In this document: piece after piece, positions 14,750 through 22,153 of the stretch | Numbering within the stretch: the stretch's first letter is position 1 | Layout of the letters: each line of letters begins with the position of its first letter | Source of the DNA: Saccharopolyspora shandongensis | GTDB taxonomy: Bacteria > Actinomycetota > Actinomycetes > Mycobacteriales > Pseudonocardiaceae | DNA: 36,416 nt | Direction of reading: 5' to 3' | NCBI RefSeq assembly: GCF_900106995.1 | Contig: NZ_FNOK01000077.1 | Location: 1-36,416, forward strand | The notes under the pieces: generated by a model | Told to the model about the DNA's origin: nothing | Seen by the model: the letters and a program-made list of their open reading frames with translations, nothing else | Database searches by the model: none | Position numbers and translations under genes: made by a program

Positions 14750-15967
14750 ACCGCGCAGACGGCCTGGAAGCCGGTGTTCCGGCCCTGAGCCCGGAAGTCG
14801 GATGGTGCGCATGATGTCGGCGTAGGCGACGGGGTCGGTGGCACCCTCGGTGACAACGATGAGCACCTCGGCGTCGGCGTGCAGTCCGGTTTTCCCGATC
14901 GCCGCACCGGATCCCGAGCGAAGCTCGTAGAGGCCACCCAACCCTGCCGCCCCGGCCTCCCCCGCGACGATCCCGGCGGCAGCGAGCCGCCGCATGGCCT
15001 CGTGCGCTCGGTGGTCGCCGACTCCGACGACGACGTCGATCCCCCTGCTCAGCCACGGCCAGGCCAGGCCTGACGGCGTGCCGCAGTTCAAACCCGCCAT
15101 GACCGAGTTGTGCGGACCAGGCACGCTCACGAGTCGCCCGGACCGCAGCGACTCGAGCACGCAATTCGCAGCGAGTGGCTCGACGCCTACGAGCAGCACC
15201 CCGGTGTCGGCTTCCGCCCGCCGGTAGTGGCGCACAGAGGCAGCGGCGAGTGTTCCCACACCGACCGGCACGATCACCGCGTCAGGACCGTTCGCGCTGT
15301 GCTCCCGGAAGAAATCGTCGATCTCCCAGAAGATCGTCGAGTACCCCTCGATCAACGCCCGAGCGATCTGCTCGCCACCGGACGAAGAGGTGCCGGATAC
15401 CACGAGGCACCTGTCCGACTCGTCTTCGGCCGACCGCCGCACCGCATCGTCATAGTCACCGTCGACCACTGTGACCACGGCGCCTTCCCGCTCGATCGCC
15501 TCGATGCGCGCAGCGGCCGTGTTCGCCGGAACGTAGACGCGGGCGCAGAATCCGAACAGCCGCGCCATTCGCGCCACTGCCTGTCCGTGGTTGCCACCCG
15601 TCGCGACCGCGAGGGACAGAGGTTTCAACGCATCCACCGACGCGACCAGTTCGTTGACGTCGGTCCACGATGGTTCAGCGCGCAACCGCTCGCACAACGC
15701 GCGGTAGATCGCGTACGAAGCACCAAGCACCTTGTAGGACATCAGCCCGAACCTCGAGCTCTCGTCCTTCACCCAGAGCCGGCCCAGGCCCAATTCGGCG
15801 GCGACGTCGGGAAGTTCCACCACGCGGGTGCGCTCGTACCCAGGTAGGCGCCGGTGGAAGTCCAGCGGCGCCCGATCGGGCCCGGCATCCTGCAGCACTT
15901 CGTCGACGCGTTCGTTGACGAACAGGTCACGGGAAGCGGGCACCGGGATGCGCATCTCGTGCCTCAT
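14735..15967 (-). CDS. PLP-dependent diaminopropionate ammonia-lyase-like enzyme
   Basis: This 410-residue fold-type II PLP enzyme carries the family signature KDESSRFGLMSYKVLGASYA, with K79 as the PLP lysine, then GGNHG (124-128) and a Gly-rich phosphate loop PVGVGTLAAA. The family (YgeX/DpaL) splits 2,3-diaminopropionate into pyruvate and two ammonia; some members act on Ser, Thr or D-amino acids. AGGAGG is 5 bases before ATG 15967. It is 340 bases downstream of a paralogue on the same strand and 87 bases before the NCS1 transporter, which suggests breakdown of an imported N-rich compound. The exact substrate is not readable from sequence. Confidence 0.88.
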   Translation of the reverse strand: MRHEMRIPVPASRDLFVNERVDEVLQDAGPDRAPLDFHRRLPGYERTRVVELPDVAAELGLGRLWVKDESSRFGLMSYKVLGASYAIYRALCERLRAEPSWTDVNELVASVDALKPLSLAVATGGNHGQAVARMARLFGFCARVYVPANTAAARIEAIEREGAVVTVVDGDYDDAVRRSAEDESDRCLVVSGTSSSGGEQIARALIEGYSTIFWEIDDFFREHSANGPDAVIVPVGVGTLAAASVRHYRRAEADTGVLLVGVEPLAANCVLESLRSGRLVSVPGPHNSVMAGLNCGTPSGLAWPWLSRGIDVVVGVGDHRAHEAMRRLAAAGIVAGEAGAAGLGGLYELRSGSGAAIGKTGLHADAEVLIVVTEGATDPVAYADIMRTIRLPGSGPEHRLPGRLRGVHHR

Positions 15968-16095
15968 TACGACCTCCTGCTCCGGCAGAGCCGGCGTTGA
16001 CCTTGCACGTCGACCTCGGTCGCGTCAGTTCCGCAGGTGTAGTTGGGAAAGCCGTCCCCACCCGGTGGCGGGGCCGGAATCGCCTTGTCCGACAG

Positions 16096-16266
16096 CTAGG
16101 TCGAGAGGTGTGAGATGGTGGCGGAAGGCCAATCCTCCGCGGAAGCCGCGGGCTTGTCCGCCGACTCCTGAAGGAGAAGGTAGGCGACCGCCAGCGAGGA
16201 ACCACCAGCAAGAATCGATGAGAGGCTCGCGGCCAGGTTGTCACTATTCGCCGTGGACTCCGCAAA
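16096..16266 (-). pseudogene. Open hydrophobic fragment between the two lyases
   Basis: In the 340-base gap between the lyase genes, 56 - strand codons are open between two TAG codons. They read like the end of a membrane protein: SDNLAASLSSILAGGSSLAV, then AYLLLQESADKPAASAEDWP. There is no ATG, GTG or ribosome binding site in this frame. It may be the remnant of a deleted transporter gene. The family is not recognised. Confidence 0.25.
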
Positions 16267-16307
16267 CTACCGCGACAGGCTCATCCACTCGACGTCGGCG
16301 TGCTCTT

Positions 16308-17435
16308 TCAGCAGTTCGATTCCTCGTGGGCGCCTTCGGTGTTCAACAAGACGACGGTGGTGTCGGGCGACACTCCGAGATCGGCCCGACTGCCCGGTTC
16401 GGCCAGGGCAGCGCGCGCTGCGGCCAGGGTGGCCGCCCCGCACGGTCCGGAAGAGACCCCGAGGGCGTCCAGCTCACGCGCCGCATCAGCCGCTTGTTCG
16501 TCGGACACCGCGATGGCGGCGTCCAGCCCATCCCGCAGGTACGGCCAAGCGAGGGAGGACGGGGTGCCGCAGTTGAGGCCGGCCATGATCGTCGACCCGG
16601 TCGGCACCGCGCACGATCGCCCGGCGGACAGACTGGTCTGGATGCACGCGGCCGTGTCCGGCTCCACCCCCAGCAGAACGGCCCGCTGTTCGTGGTCGCG
16701 GCTGCGGTAGTGCGTCACCACAGCGTGGGCCAGCGATCCCACTCCCATCGGGACCACCACCAGCGCCGGCTCGGTCGCCGGCAGTTGTGCGTCCAGCTCG
16801 GCGAACATCGTCGAATACCCGTCCACGATCCACTGTGGAATTCGTTCGTAGCCGGACCACGAGGTGTCCTGCAAGAGCACCGCCGCGGGCCTGGACCCAG
16901 CTTCCTCGGCCGCACGCCGCACGGTCGCATCGTAGTCGTCGCCGACCACCGTCACCTCTGCCTGCTCGGCGCGAATCGCTGCGATCGCCCCGAGGCCGAC
17001 GACGTCCGGGACGAACACATGCGCAGGAATCCCGAGCAGCCGCGCGAAGCGCGCCACAGCGCGTCCGTGGTTGCCGTCGGTCGCGGTCACCACCTCCAAC
17101 GGGGGCAGCGAGGCGAGCACCGCGCGCAGGCCGTTCCAATCCGCAGGCCCCACGGTTTCGCCGGCGTGTTCGCAGATGACGCGGTAGATCGCGTAGGAGA
17201 CACCGAGTGCCTTGAAGGCGGGCAGTCCGAATCGGATCGACTCGTCCTTCACCACTACCCGCCCCACTTCCCATCCGGCGGCGAACGCCGGCAGGTCCAG
17301 CAAGGGCGTCGATGCGTAGTCGGCCAGTCCCATGTGGAAGGCGGCCACCTCGGCAGGTGCGGGAGGGCACGCCCAGTCCCGGGCGCCCGGGTTGACGAAC
17401 CAGGAACCGGATTTCACAACGATGTTCGACGTCAC
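16308..17435 (-). CDS. Second diaminopropionate ammonia-lyase-like PLP enzyme
   Basis: A 375-residue paralogue of the neighbouring lyase, with KDESIRFGLPAFKALGVSYA (PLP lysine K75), DGNHG and the phosphate loop MGVGSLAHA. The motif is closer to classical DpaL (AFKxLG) than the SYKVLG of its neighbour. The GTG start at 17435 begins with TSNIVVKSGSWFVNPGARDW, like family N-termini, though its ribosome binding site is weak. An upstream in-frame ATG at 17528 would overlap the divergent LysR start region. It is transcribed away from that LysR gene over a 9-bp dyad, so it is very probably under its control. Two diverged copies imply two related substrates or a heteromeric enzyme. Confidence 0.87.
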   Translation of the reverse strand: MTSNIVVKSGSWFVNPGARDWACPPAPAEVAAFHMGLADYASTPLLDLPAFAAGWEVGRVVVKDESIRFGLPAFKALGVSYAIYRVICEHAGETVGPADWNGLRAVLASLPPLEVVTATDGNHGRAVARFARLLGIPAHVFVPDVVGLGAIAAIRAEQAEVTVVGDDYDATVRRAAEEAGSRPAAVLLQDTSWSGYERIPQWIVDGYSTMFAELDAQLPATEPALVVVPMGVGSLAHAVVTHYRSRDHEQRAVLLGVEPDTAACIQTSLSAGRSCAVPTGSTIMAGLNCGTPSSLAWPYLRDGLDAAIAVSDEQAADAARELDALGVSSGPCGAATLAAARAALAEPGSRADLGVSPDTTVVLLNTEGAHEESNC

Positions 17436-17476
17436 GCGTCCACGATCGCAGCACCACGACGTGGCGGTAAAGTTGA

Positions 17477-17504
17477 CGATGTCGAGCGTTACCGTTCGAC
17501 ATCG
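17477..17504. promoter_or_regulatory. LysR-type dyad in divergent promoter
   Basis: CGATGTCGA (17477-17485) and TCGACATCG (17496-17504) are perfect inverted copies 10 bases apart. They lie in the 91-base gap between the lyase GTG and the LysR ATG. Position and symmetry fit the recognition site of the divergent LysR regulator. Confidence 0.6.
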
Positions 17505-17526
17505 CCCAAAGATCAGATGAGGCGCC

Positions 17527-18447
17527 ATGTTCGATCTTCGCCGGCTGCGGCTGCTGCTCGAGCTCAAGCACCGCGGCACCATCTCCGCCGTTGCCGCCGC
17601 GCTGAACTACAGCCCGTCTACGATCTCCCAGCAGCTCTCGCTCCTGGAAACCGAAGTCGGCGTCGAACTGCTCGAACCGATCGGACGGCGCGTGCGACTC
17701 ACACCGCAGGCCGAGATCCTGGCCGCGCACACCGAAACCGTGCTGCGGCAGCTGGAAGCGGCCGAGGCGGAGATCGCCCGGTCGTTGGCAGAACTGACCG
17801 GTACCGTGCGGATCGCCGCATTCCAGAGCGTCCTGCTCACCCTGCTCCCACCGGCTCTCGCGGACCTCAACGCCGACCACCCCGGGCTGCGCGTGGAACT
17901 GTTCCAGGCAGAACCCGAGGTCGCATTGCCGAAGATGCTCGTGCACGACTTCGACCTGGTCGTCGCCGAGGAATACCCCGGTCACCCCCTTCCGCGCCCC
18001 GCGGAGGTCGAGTACCGGGAACTCCGCCTGGAGCACATGCGCTTCGCCCTGCCTCCCACCGACCACGAGGTCGATCCCGGTCAGGTCTGGGAACTCGTCG
18101 CCCAGCGCCCGTGGATCGCCGAACCACCAGGCTCGGCGTCCCACCAGTGGATCCAGGAGCTCTGCCGCGGTGCCGGCTTCGAACCCGACATCCGCTACAC
18201 CACCGACGACCTCCTCGTCCACCGCCGCTTCGTCGAGCACGGCCACGCCGTCGCGGTGCTGCCCGACCTCATCTTGTCCGACGATCCGTCCGACGCGGTG
18301 CTGCTGGACATCCCCGGCGGTCCCCATGCTCGCCGCATCGTCGCCGCCTACCGCAAGGACAACGCCGAACACCCGGCCATCATGGCCTGCCAAGCCGCGC
18401 TGGCCGTCCGCCGCGACAACGCCGAGGATCCGCACCAGCCGAGGTGA
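17527..18447 (+). CDS. LysR-family regulator of the lyase/NCS1 genes
   Basis: A 306-residue LysR protein. The HTH is at residues 1-60 (MFDLRRLRLLLELKHRGTIS, then YSPSTISQQLSLLETEVG), followed by an effector domain from about 90 (GTVRIAAFQSVLLTLLP). The sequence is of the ArgP/IciA-distant kind common in actinobacteria, where the HTH opens MxDLRRLRLLLEL. It is divergent from the second lyase with a 9-bp dyad between them, the classical layout for autoregulation and activation of the neighbour. The inducer may be an amino acid or ring-derived metabolite; this is inference. Confidence 0.9.
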   Translation: MFDLRRLRLLLELKHRGTISAVAAALNYSPSTISQQLSLLETEVGVELLEPIGRRVRLTPQAEILAAHTETVLRQLEAAEAEIARSLAELTGTVRIAAFQSVLLTLLPPALADLNADHPGLRVELFQAEPEVALPKMLVHDFDLVVAEEYPGHPLPRPAEVEYRELRLEHMRFALPPTDHEVDPGQVWELVAQRPWIAEPPGSASHQWIQELCRGAGFEPDIRYTTDDLLVHRRFVEHGHAVAVLPDLILSDDPSDAVLLDIPGGPHARRIVAAYRKDNAEHPAIMACQAALAVRRDNAEDPHQPR

Positions 18448-18507
18448 GGCGCTCGTCCCGGGCAGCTCGGCGACTCCGGCCGAACGCCGAATTCCGGATG
18501 GGAGCCT

Positions 18508-18525
18508 GCTCTCTCCCCGGAGAGC
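18508..18525. terminator. Short hairpin between convergent LysR and pxpC
   Basis: GCTCTC and GAGAGC pair perfectly around a 6-base loop in the 97-base convergent gap. The stem is short and has no T-run, so this is only a candidate bidirectional terminator. Confidence 0.35.
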
Positions 18526-18544
18526 TCGGCGAATCGTTTCGCGC

Positions 18545-19426
18545 TCAGCCGCGCGTGAAACGGACGCCCTGGCCGGGTCGCAGTTGCCCCACCAGCGGCA
18601 TTGCACGGTCGCGGACGACCGCGATCACCGGGTAGCCGCCCGTCACCGGGTGGTCGGGCCCGAAAAGCGTCAGCCGACCGTCCGGTGGCGCCTGCAGTGC
18701 GCCCTCGACGACACCCTCACTGGTCAGTTCGTCGTGGATCCGGCGCGGCAGCGCGGGCCCGGCCAGGCGGACACCGATCCGGTCGGAGTCAGCGGTCACC
18801 TCGAAGCGGCTTCGCAGCAGGGCCTCGACCGCCTCCGGTTCGAACCAGTCCGCCCTCGGTCCGAGCGAGACGGGGAGGAACTCGTCCTCGTCCAAGACAG
18901 GCGGCGGGACAACGACATCGGAGGCCGGGACGGGACCTCGCGGTCTTCCGATCGGCAGCACGTCACCCGCGCGCAGCGGTGGCGGCCCGAGCCTGGACAG
19001 CAGGTCCGTCGAGCGGGAGCCGAGGACCGGTTCGGCTCGGATCCCGCCGCGGACGGCCACGTAACTGCGCAGACCGCGTTCGGGCACACCGAGGCGCACA
19101 GTCCCTCCCGCAGGGATCGCGATCACCTCGTGCGTCCAGCGCGAGCGGTTACCCACCTTCACCGGCAGCGCCGCGCCGGTGATCGCCACCCGCGTCGGGG
19201 CGTCGCACGTGAATACCAGGCCGCCGTTGGTCACCTCGATCACGGCGGCGCACTCATCGTTGCCGACCAGGCGGTTCGCCAGTGCCATGGCGGGCCGGTC
19301 GAACGCTCCCGACCCGCCGACACCGAGATGCGCCCAACCACGTCGGCCCGCGTCTTGCACGAGCGCGAGCAGCCCGGAGTCGACGACCGTCAGCTCCGCA
19401 GTCGACTCCGGGTGAGTGGTAGTCAT
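18545..19426 (-). CDS. pxpC: 5-oxoprolinase subunit C (KipA-type carboxyltransferase domain)
   Basis: A 293-residue protein with the family start ELTVVDSGLLALVQDAGRRG, then HLGVGGSGAFDRPAMALANR, EVTNGGLVF and the closing TGGYPVIAVVRDRAMPLVGQ. With PxpA and PxpB it forms the ATP-dependent 5-oxoprolinase that opens pyroglutamate to glutamate. Its ATG overlaps the pxpB stop (ATGA), so translation is coupled. It is the last gene of the - strand pxpA-pxpB-pxpC operon. Confidence 0.92.
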   Translation of the reverse strand: MTTTHPESTAELTVVDSGLLALVQDAGRRGWAHLGVGGSGAFDRPAMALANRLVGNDECAAVIEVTNGGLVFTCDAPTRVAITGAALPVKVGNRSRWTHEVIAIPAGGTVRLGVPERGLRSYVAVRGGIRAEPVLGSRSTDLLSRLGPPPLRAGDVLPIGRPRGPVPASDVVVPPPVLDEDEFLPVSLGPRADWFEPEAVEALLRSRFEVTADSDRIGVRLAGPALPRRIHDELTSEGVVEGALQAPPDGRLTLFGPDHPVTGGYPVIAVVRDRAMPLVGQLRPGQGVRFTRG

Positions 19427-20058
19427 GAGGCGACCTCGCAGAAGACGACTTCGTCCCCGGGCAGCAGCAGCGCGGGCGGATCCGCCTCGGTGTCCCACAG
19501 CGACACTTCGGTGTGCCCGAGGAGTTGCCAGCCGCCTGGCGAGCGGCGGGGGTACACCGCGGAGAACTGCCCCGCGATGGCGACCGAGCCGGCGGGCACG
19601 GCGACCCGGGACTCCTTCCGGCGCGGCACCCGCAAAGCCGGATCACCGCCGACCAGGTAGGCGTAGCCGGGCGCGAAGCCGCAGAAACCGACCTGCCACG
19701 GGGTTGCGGTGTGCCGGCGAACCACCTGCCGTTCGTCGAGGCCGCAGTGCTCCGCGACCCAGCTGAGGTCCTCGCCGTCGTAGCGCACCGGGATCTCGAC
19801 CCTGCGGTTCTCCGCCCGCGCCACCGCGCCGACCTCGAGATCGCGCAGCAGTCCTTCGACGGCCGGCGGATCGGTGAGCGCAGGATCCACGACCAGCAGC
19901 AAGGTGTCCAGTGCCGGCACCAGGTCGACGACCCCATCGAGATCCGCGGCGCGGACCGCCGCGGCGAACGCGTGGACGCGGCGGTTGTCGCCCAGCTCGA
20001 CGAGCAATCCGGTGTCGCCGCACCTGCGGGTGATGAGCTCCTCGGCCAACTGAATCAA
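19423..20058 (-). CDS. pxpB: 5-oxoprolinase subunit B (KipI-type)
   Basis: A 211-residue KipI/PxpB protein: LVELGDNRRVHAFAAAVRA near the start, VPALDTLLLVVDP, the EIPVRYDGEDLSWVAEHCGL segment and GFCGFAPGYAYLVGGDPAL. The TTG at 20058 is chosen as start because it overlaps the pxpA stop (TTGA) and gives the usual N-terminus; a second TTG nine bases later is an alternative. It is coupled on both sides to pxpA and pxpC. It is a subunit of the ATP-dependent 5-oxoprolinase. Confidence 0.9.
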   Translation of the reverse strand: MIQLAEELITRRCGDTGLLVELGDNRRVHAFAAAVRAADLDGVVDLVPALDTLLLVVDPALTDPPAVEGLLRDLEVGAVARAENRRVEIPVRYDGEDLSWVAEHCGLDERQVVRRHTATPWQVGFCGFAPGYAYLVGGDPALRVPRRKESRVAVPAGSVAIAGQFSAVYPRRSPGGWQLLGHTEVSLWDTEADPPALLLPGDEVVFCEVAS

Positions 20059-20813
20059 CCGATTCGGGTGACCTGCACGCCCGCCGCCTCCAAGGCCTTG
20101 CGGGTCGCTCGGGCGATGTCGACGGCGCTCGTCGTGTCGCAGTGCACCAGGATCGCCTCGGCCTCGATCGAGATGCGAGTGCCGTCGATCGCGGTGATCG
20201 CGCCCTCGGTGACCATCTCGACCGCGCGCGCCGACGCCTGCTCGGGGTCCGAGAGCATGGCGTCCGGCTCCGTCCGCGGGACCAGCAGGCCTTCCGGGGT
20301 GTAGGCCCGGTCCACGAAAGCCTCGGCCACGACGTTGAGTCCGGCTTCGCGGCCCAACCGCCAGGTCTCGGTGCCCACCTGCGCGAGCAGCGGCAGATCC
20401 GCGTTGTACTCCTTGGTGGCGTCGACGATCGCCTGGGCGTGCTCGGTGATGGTCGCCGCCGCGTTGTAAAGCGCACCATGAGCGCGGATGTAGTCGATCC
20501 GCCCCCCTGCCAGGCGGGCGAACACCTCGAGGGCACCCATCTGGTAGAGCAGGTCGTCGGTCAGCTCCTGCCTGGTGTAGGCGATGAAGCGGCGGCCGAA
20601 CCCGTGCAGATCGCGGTAGCTGACCTGCGCGCCGATCGCGATGTTCTTCTCCACCGAGAGCTCGCAGGTCCGGCGCATGATGCCCGGATCGCCCGCGTGG
20701 AAGCCGCACGCGATGTTCGCCGCGGTGACCACGTCGAGCAACGCCTCGTCATCTGCGAGCGTCCACCGGCCGTACCCTTCGCCGATGTCGGTCGTGAGTG
20801 CCACCTGAGGCAT
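20055..20813 (-). CDS. pxpA: 5-oxoprolinase subunit A (LamB/YcsF family)
   Basis: A 252-residue, full-length LamB/YcsF protein. Signature segments are LTTDIGEGYGRW at the start, NIACGFHAGDPGIM, YRDLHGFGRRFIAY, YIRAHGALYN and EAFVDRAYTPEGLLVPR. The family usually reads DLNEGFG; here DIGEGYG keeps the acidic and Gly positions but changes the Asn. AGGAGG lies about 7 bases before ATG 20813. It is the first gene of the pxpABC operon, which salvages 5-oxoproline as glutamate. A CGGTA-N5-TACCG dyad lies 38 bases upstream. Confidence 0.93.
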   Translation of the reverse strand: MPQVALTTDIGEGYGRWTLADDEALLDVVTAANIACGFHAGDPGIMRRTCELSVEKNIAIGAQVSYRDLHGFGRRFIAYTRQELTDDLLYQMGALEVFARLAGGRIDYIRAHGALYNAAATITEHAQAIVDATKEYNADLPLLAQVGTETWRLGREAGLNVVAEAFVDRAYTPEGLLVPRTEPDAMLSDPEQASARAVEMVTEGAITAIDGTRISIEAEAILVHCDTTSAVDIARATRKALEAAGVQVTRIG

Positions 20814-20850
20814 TGCGTACCTCCTGCTCGAACTTCGCTGATGCCGAATC

Positions 20851-20865
20851 GGTAGGTCTTACCGG
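20851..20865. promoter_or_regulatory. 15-base palindrome upstream of pxpA
   Basis: CGGTA and TACCG are perfect inverted copies with a 5-base centre, 37 bases upstream of the pxpA start and near its expected promoter. In the same 540-base gap, CGTCACC (21029-21035) and GGTGACG (21048-21054) form a second 7-bp dyad. No gene is convincing in this gap, although a hydrophobic - strand stretch starts at 21012. Confidence 0.35.
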
Positions 20866-21353
20866 TGCTGGGCGCGAACCGGCCGGGTGAAAGCAATTCT
20901 CGGCACCGGATCCGGCAGAACTTCCACCGAATAGGACGAACATCCAGTCGTTCCACCCGGGCAGTCCGAACCGCGCCAGAGCCCACAACAAACCGGCGTT
21001 GACACCTGACACGATGTTACGAATGAACCGTCACCGCATTGGCACATGGTGACGAAGTGCCACTGCCCGCACTGTCTCGCTCTGACGTGGAAACCAGTCG
21101 ATCACGGCCGTACCATGCCTTTCCCCAGGCCACGCGGACCGACTCGGCAGGCGCACCTGCCTTGGGATACACCGCAGGCGGGGACAGCGCTACCGCCTGC
21201 TCCGATCCTGGGAGGTCGTGCCAAACAACGTCGCTTGTGTTGGCAGATATAGCCATTCGATCCTCGGCGCCCGGCCCATAGGCTCCGATGTGACGATCGG
21301 CGGCACTCATCGACCAGATGACCGGCGCCCGTCGCACGAAGGAGGCGAACAGA

Positions 21354-22049
21354 TTGACAGGCACACACGCGATGCAGGACGTGATCGCGATCGTGGGCGG
21401 AACCGGTCCCCAAGGCTCCGGACTCGCCTTCCGCTTCGCCCGCGCCGGTTACCGCGTCGCGCTCGGCTCGCGGTCTCTTGAGCGCGCCGAGGCGAAAGCA
21501 GCCGGACTGCGCGAACGAGGAGCTGCCCACATCACCGCGGCGACCAACGCCGAGGCCTGCGCCCGTGCTTCCCTGGTGGTGATGGCGATCCCGTACGACG
21601 GTCACGACCAACTCGTGCAGGAACTCTCCCCACACCTCAGCGGCAAAATCGTTGTCACCTGCGTGAATCCGCTGACCTTCGACGAACGCGGGCCGATCGG
21701 CCTGCTACCCGGCGACAGCTCGGCAGCAGAGACGGCCGCGGCGCTGCTCCCGGAGTCCGCGGTGGTCGGCGCGTTCCACCACCTTTCGGCGGTCGCCCTC
21801 AACGACCCGGACGCAGATCTCAGCGACCAAACCGTGATGGTCGCCGCCGACGACGAAGCCGCCGCGGACCACGTCGCCGAACTGGCAGGTGCGGTCACCG
21901 GCGCCCGGGGTGTCTGCATCGGGCCTCTGCGGCTCAACCGCCACCTCGAACCACTCACAGCCGCGCTGATCAGCGTCAACCGGCGCTACAAGACGCACTC
22001 CGGCATCGCCCTGGCCGGCGTGCCCGACGGTCCCCCGGTGCGCCGATGA
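21354..22049 (+). CDS. F420H2:NADP+ oxidoreductase-like (NPD family) protein
   Basis: This 231-residue Rossmann protein starts with IAIVGGTGPQGSGLAFRFAR (GGTGPQG at 15-21) and has GSRSLERA at 38-45, the usual site for the NADP 2'-phosphate. Later segments (VVMAIPYDGHDQLVQELSPH, VVTCVNPLTF, AFHHLSAVAL) follow the NADPH-dependent F420 reductase family. Such enzymes pass hydride between NADP(H) and coenzyme F420. TTG 21354 is chosen because GGAGG ends 8 bases upstream; ATG 21318 lies before that site and ATG 21372 too far after it. It may supply F420H2 to the LLM oxidoreductase nearby. It is convergent with the PucR gene. Confidence 0.82.
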   Translation: MTGTHAMQDVIAIVGGTGPQGSGLAFRFARAGYRVALGSRSLERAEAKAAGLRERGAAHITAATNAEACARASLVVMAIPYDGHDQLVQELSPHLSGKIVVTCVNPLTFDERGPIGLLPGDSSAAETAAALLPESAVVGAFHHLSAVALNDPDADLSDQTVMVAADDEAAADHVAELAGAVTGARGVCIGPLRLNRHLEPLTAALISVNRRYKTHSGIALAGVPDGPPVRR

Positions 22050-22153
22050 CCGCGGCGAGCCCACATGCGATGCGGCGTGCGTCGGCGCGATTGGAGCGCG
22101 GTGCGCAGTTGGACGTGTCCGAAGCGACGGTAGGCGATGTTCGTCGTGGCTGG

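Noticed and set aside
15828..18635. A 935-codon + strand open frame, plus other very long antisense frames (for example 16486-18606, 28280-30325 and 5694-7292 on the - strand)
   Set aside because: They lie opposite or across well-supported genes, have Arg/Gly/Pro- or Asp/Val/Gly-biased composition without domains, and arise from the extreme third-position GC.
20749..21012. Small - strand hydrophobic gene upstream of pxpA (NAGLLWALARFGLPGWNDWM)
   Set aside because: The frame runs into pxpA in the wrong frame, has no ribosome binding site and turns into low-complexity text; it may be a remnant but the support is too thin.
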